This document shows, in pieces, positions 61,731 through 64,000 of a stretch of 64,000 bases of DNA (positions within the stretch are counted from its first letter, which is position 1; each line of letters opens with the position of its first letter). The notes under the pieces are model-generated. The model saw nothing but the letters and a program-made list of their open reading frames with translations, searched no databases and was not told the origin of the DNA. The DNA comes from an uncultured Rhodospirillales bacterium. Lineage in GTDB: Bacteria > Pseudomonadota > Alphaproteobacteria > RF32 > CAG-239. Location: the NCBI GenBank assembly GCA_902761715.1, contig CACWLK010000011.1, forward strand, positions 1-64,000. Reading direction: 5' to 3'. A program made the position numbers and the translations under genes.

Positions 61731-63428
61731 TTATTTCAGGCTGCATGAGCTCGTAGCTGTCCTAGAGCCATTGTTAGGCGGATACTTGATAGTAATCTTG
61801 CCTTGTTGTATGCTCACGGACTGTGCGGACGGGGCTGGTGTGACATCGACGCCGATACCCAACGTGATGGCATTGTTCTCCATCACGGTATGGTCCCAGC
61901 TCTGGTTCAGGCCGGCATAAATCCATCTACCATTGGTGATGGTTATGACAGCGGGAGCCCATTTGGAACCGGTCCATACTCCGCTGTAGCGGATGTGGCT
62001 TGAGTTCTGCGTGGATGATTTGATGCACCTGTCAACACCGTGTTGTTTGGCCAAAGTCTCGGTAAATGCATAGATAAGGCTTGTATTGACTTGTCCCTCA
62101 GGCGCCATAACGACACCATTTTGGTATTCAAACACAATCATATCCATGAACTGCTCGCCGGTTTTGCGTTGCACTCTCGTGTATTTTGCGCCAACCGGAT
62201 CTCCGAGCCATGACGGCGTTTGCCTATCCTCTTCAGGAACATTGACTCTGACTTCGGTCTCAGCCTTGGCGGCAACGTTCTCCCCGTTAAAGCGAGCGCT
62301 TATGCGGTGAGTATTCAACTTGGCGTCGTAGGTACTGCTACCGGCCATATTCGTCATGGTAAAACCATTGTCCGAAATGGTGGTATATTCCCTGCTCGGC
62401 ATATCAAACGTGTGCGTTCCGTCAGACCAGCGGGCAGTCTCGTACGAAAAAACAAAGTTTTTCGTAAAACGATCATTGCCAACCGTAAAGGTCTGAGTGT
62501 ACGGTGTAACCGTGATGTTGCCTTGTTTGCGGGTGTTTCCGGTAGTCTTGCTGCCAAGACGAGCCGAAACCTGATTGAGTTCAAAGTTCGGAAGAACTTT
62601 GACATCATAGTCAGGCGATTTTATACCGCAGTCGAGCAAAACCTCGTACACTTGTTTGATATTGCCGGAATTGGAGTACGTGCTCGTAACTTCAATCCAC
62701 GACCGACCTCGTATCGGGTTACCGTCATTGTCACGCGCCACAACGTCATAACCTTCGTCCGTCTTGTTAACCCCGATGAGTTTGTCATTGGAGTTGACGG
62801 CGAGTTCCTTTTGACCACTTTCGCGGCGGCTGTTCTTCATGAAAGCCACGTTGTAGTTGGTGGTTGAGAGAAAGTAGGTGGTGTTTCCGTAACTGCCGTC
62901 GCCCTTAACCGAAAGGTTTTCGTAGGAAGCACGGCCGTTAGCAGCGGGAAATTCCACTCTGGCACCCCAAACATAACAGTAGGCGTCGAGATACGAAATC
63001 TCAATGTCTTTGCTGTATTTGTTGAGAGTGTGCAAATACCTCTTTTTGGTGGAGGTGTAGAACACTCTCAGGTTGCCGACATACCCATCATAATTAGAGG
63101 ATGTGCTGTCTCTCAGGGCAAAAGCGTTACTTACGACATCATTGTCGCTGACCTGAATGGTGTCACGGGGAGAAATCTTAAAATTCACCCCGCCGAGAGG
63201 AACGACGATGGTTGTGTCCTTAATCTCTCCGCGCTCGTTCTTGCCAATAACAGCTGTGCCGTTATTGTTGTCACGAGTAACAGATTTGATTACAACACTT
63301 CCTTCGTCTTGAAGAATCACTTTCCAATCGTCATCTATTCCATCGCAAGCGGTGAAACAGCCGATGAAAACAAGGGCGCAAAGCTTGAACAGCAGCGCGC
63401 TGAAGAGAGTTTTTTTAACGTGTCTCAT
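61731..63428 (-). CDS. repeat lipoprotein 3 with shared C-terminal domain
   Basis: The 565-residue lipoprotein has a signal peptide with lipobox FTAC (about Cys28), then CDGIDDD, again acidic after the lipid Cys. It has about one and a half repeats of the same family (RSWIEVTSTYSNSG, LGSKTTGNTRKQGNITV, FTVGNDRFTKNFVFSYETA) and the C-terminal domain from TPSWLGDPVGAKYT to YPPNNGSRTATSSCSLK. It is more diverged from genes 1 and 2 than they are from each other, and reads in the opposite direction. The start ATG at 63428 has an A/T-rich leader of about 100 nt with no SD. Function unknown. Confidence 0.75.
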   Translation of the reverse strand: MRHVKKTLFSALLFKLCALVFIGCFTACDGIDDDWKVILQDEGSVVIKSVTRDNNNGTAVIGKNERGEIKDTTIVVPLGGVNFKISPRDTIQVSDNDVVSNAFALRDSTSSNYDGYVGNLRVFYTSTKKRYLHTLNKYSKDIEISYLDAYCYVWGARVEFPAANGRASYENLSVKGDGSYGNTTYFLSTTNYNVAFMKNSRRESGQKELAVNSNDKLIGVNKTDEGYDVVARDNDGNPIRGRSWIEVTSTYSNSGNIKQVYEVLLDCGIKSPDYDVKVLPNFELNQVSARLGSKTTGNTRKQGNITVTPYTQTFTVGNDRFTKNFVFSYETARWSDGTHTFDMPSREYTTISDNGFTMTNMAGSSTYDAKLNTHRISARFNGENVAAKAETEVRVNVPEEDRQTPSWLGDPVGAKYTRVQRKTGEQFMDMIVFEYQNGVVMAPEGQVNTSLIYAFTETLAKQHGVDRCIKSSTQNSSHIRYSGVWTGSKWAPAVITITNGRWIYAGLNQSWDHTVMENNAITLGIGVDVTPAPSAQSVSIQQGKITIKYPPNNGSRTATSSCSLK

Positions 63429-63533
63429 AGTGCTTATTTTTTTTAATTAATAATTTTTTACCCGTCACATATATGGCTCTTCATAATGAAGAGAGAAAGT
63501 AATTATAAACAGACTAATTGGATTTAGGGCTGT

Positions 63534-63562
63534 ATTGTAACACACGATGCTTCAAATGGCAA
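63534..63562 (-). promoter_or_regulatory. promoter of repeat lipoprotein 3
   Basis: On the minus strand: TTGCCA (63557-63562), a 17-nt spacer and TACAAT (63534-63539). The leader to the ATG is about 100 nt, long like those of genes 1 and 2. Confidence 0.7.
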
Positions 63563-63595
63563 GAATTTTGTCAGATTCAAAAACGATGAGTTAAA

Positions 63596-63623
63596 TTGAC
63601 TTTGGTGTTTTTTTTAATATAAT
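63596..63623 (+). promoter_or_regulatory. promoter of the CoA-transferase gene
   Basis: TTGACT (63596-63601), a 16-nt spacer, TATAAT (63618-63623). It is divergent from the lipoprotein 3 promoter. Confidence 0.8.
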
Positions 63624-63656
63624 GCAAAAAGTGATTTTAAGAAGGCGAAATTAAAA

Positions 63657-64000
63657 TTGAAAAAAATTATATCTGCAAATGAAGCCGCAAAAATGGTAAA
63701 AACCGGATCATCATTGATGGTAGGCGGTTTTTTGCGTTGCGGAAGTCCGGTAAAAGTGATTGATGAAATCATAAAAGAAAAAATCGGCGATTTAACCCTG
63801 ATTGCTAACGATACATCGCTTCCTGATTTTGACCGTGGCAAACTGATTACCAATAAACTCGTAAAAAAAGCAATTGTAACCCATATAGGAACAAACCCTG
63901 AGACCGTGCGTCAAATGAATGCGGGAGAAATTGAAGTGGAACTGACCCCGATGGGAACTTTGGTTGAAAAAATCAGAGCGGCGGGCGCCGGTATAGGTGG
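63657..64000 (+). CDS. CoA-transferase subunit A (partial, runs off right edge)
   Basis: The visible 114 codons read KKIISANEAAKMVKTGSSLM, VGGFLRCGSPVKVIDEI and LIANDTSLPDFDRGKLI, typical of the alpha subunit of acetate/3-oxoacid (AtoD/ScoA-type) CoA-transferases. They end in GTLVEKIRAAGAGIGG, leading into the conserved GGFLTPTG-type region beyond the window. Subunit B should follow. I use a TTG start at 63657; GAAGG lies upstream at about 12 nt. AAA-rich codon use shows a return to resident sequence. It would link short-chain acyl-CoA and acetate or acetoacetate metabolism. Confidence 0.85.
   Translation, partial: MKKIISANEAAKMVKTGSSLMVGGFLRCGSPVKVIDEIIKEKIGDLTLIANDTSLPDFDRGKLITNKLVKKAIVTHIGTNPETVRQMNAGEIEVELTPMGTLVEKIRAAGAGIG

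Overview
The window reads as a chromosomal segment of a low-GC, Gram-negative alphaproteobacterium, probably an uncultivated host-associated (gut-type) lineage. The evidence is the lpxC-bamD-recN order, an ATP12-family F1-ATPase chaperone, an MlaE/F/D transport operon with a PqiC-like lipoprotein, ApaG, RecX, DUF4402 fimbrial subunits and an alphaproteobacterial-type RNase P RNA. Taxonomy is my inference. Most resident genes carry a visible Shine-Dalgarno (SD) sequence and prefer AAA for lysine.

Layout. 1-3.9 kb (minus): a frameshifted aas (acyltransferase plus acyl-ACP synthetase) running off the left edge, a biotin-ligase-N-like glutamine amidotransferase fold protein, and htpX. 4-10 kb: three tandem DUF4402 pilin-like genes, divergent from a chaperone and a large usher-like protein with a very acidic tail. 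10-17.5 kb is accessory: two SD-less genes (one frameshifted), a secreted papain-fold-like protein, DUF1189 and HdeD-like membrane proteins, an HNH-nuclease-like toxin overlapping a SUKH-type immunity gene, a PH-domain protein, and an ECF sigma module with a Spy-like protein. 17.6-21.3 kb: an autotransporter with Pmp-like GGAI/FxxN repeats.

21.3-32 kb (minus): an FtsK-like motor lacking the usual membrane N-terminus, located downstream of mlaE-F-D-pqiC-like; an unknown anchored protein; mutT, gltX, recN, bamD, lpxC and rnpB. 32-36 kb: a short dcw cluster (mraZ-rsmH-ftsL-ftsI) with a clear MraZ operator of three TCCCA boxes at 10-bp period. 36-53.5 kb: a secreted HEQQH protein, mreB, miaA, ddl, DUF3108, trhP, a type IV pilin-like protein, an ankyrin-like secreted protein, acyP, ATP12, asmA, rluC, rarA, a pentapeptide-repeat protein, recX, a lipoprotein and apaG.

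53.5-63.6 kb is the most unusual part. Three paralogous repeat lipoproteins and one SD-less beta-barrel-like protein form an island with more G/C-rich codons (AAG lysine). The acidic motifs after the lipid cysteine (CDKDDE, CNQDDD) resemble the Bacteroidota lipoprotein export signal. Two lipoprotein genes sit in duplicated cassettes: dispersed repeat, matching promoter, about 150-nt leader, gene, conserved 3' element. The second gene is broken by a frameshift inside near-identical internal repeats. The window ends in the start of a CoA-transferase subunit A gene.

Three loci (aas, the small lipoprotein near 10.7 kb, the repeat lipoprotein at 60.36 kb) look frameshifted by single bases. Read-level checking would separate decay from assembly error.
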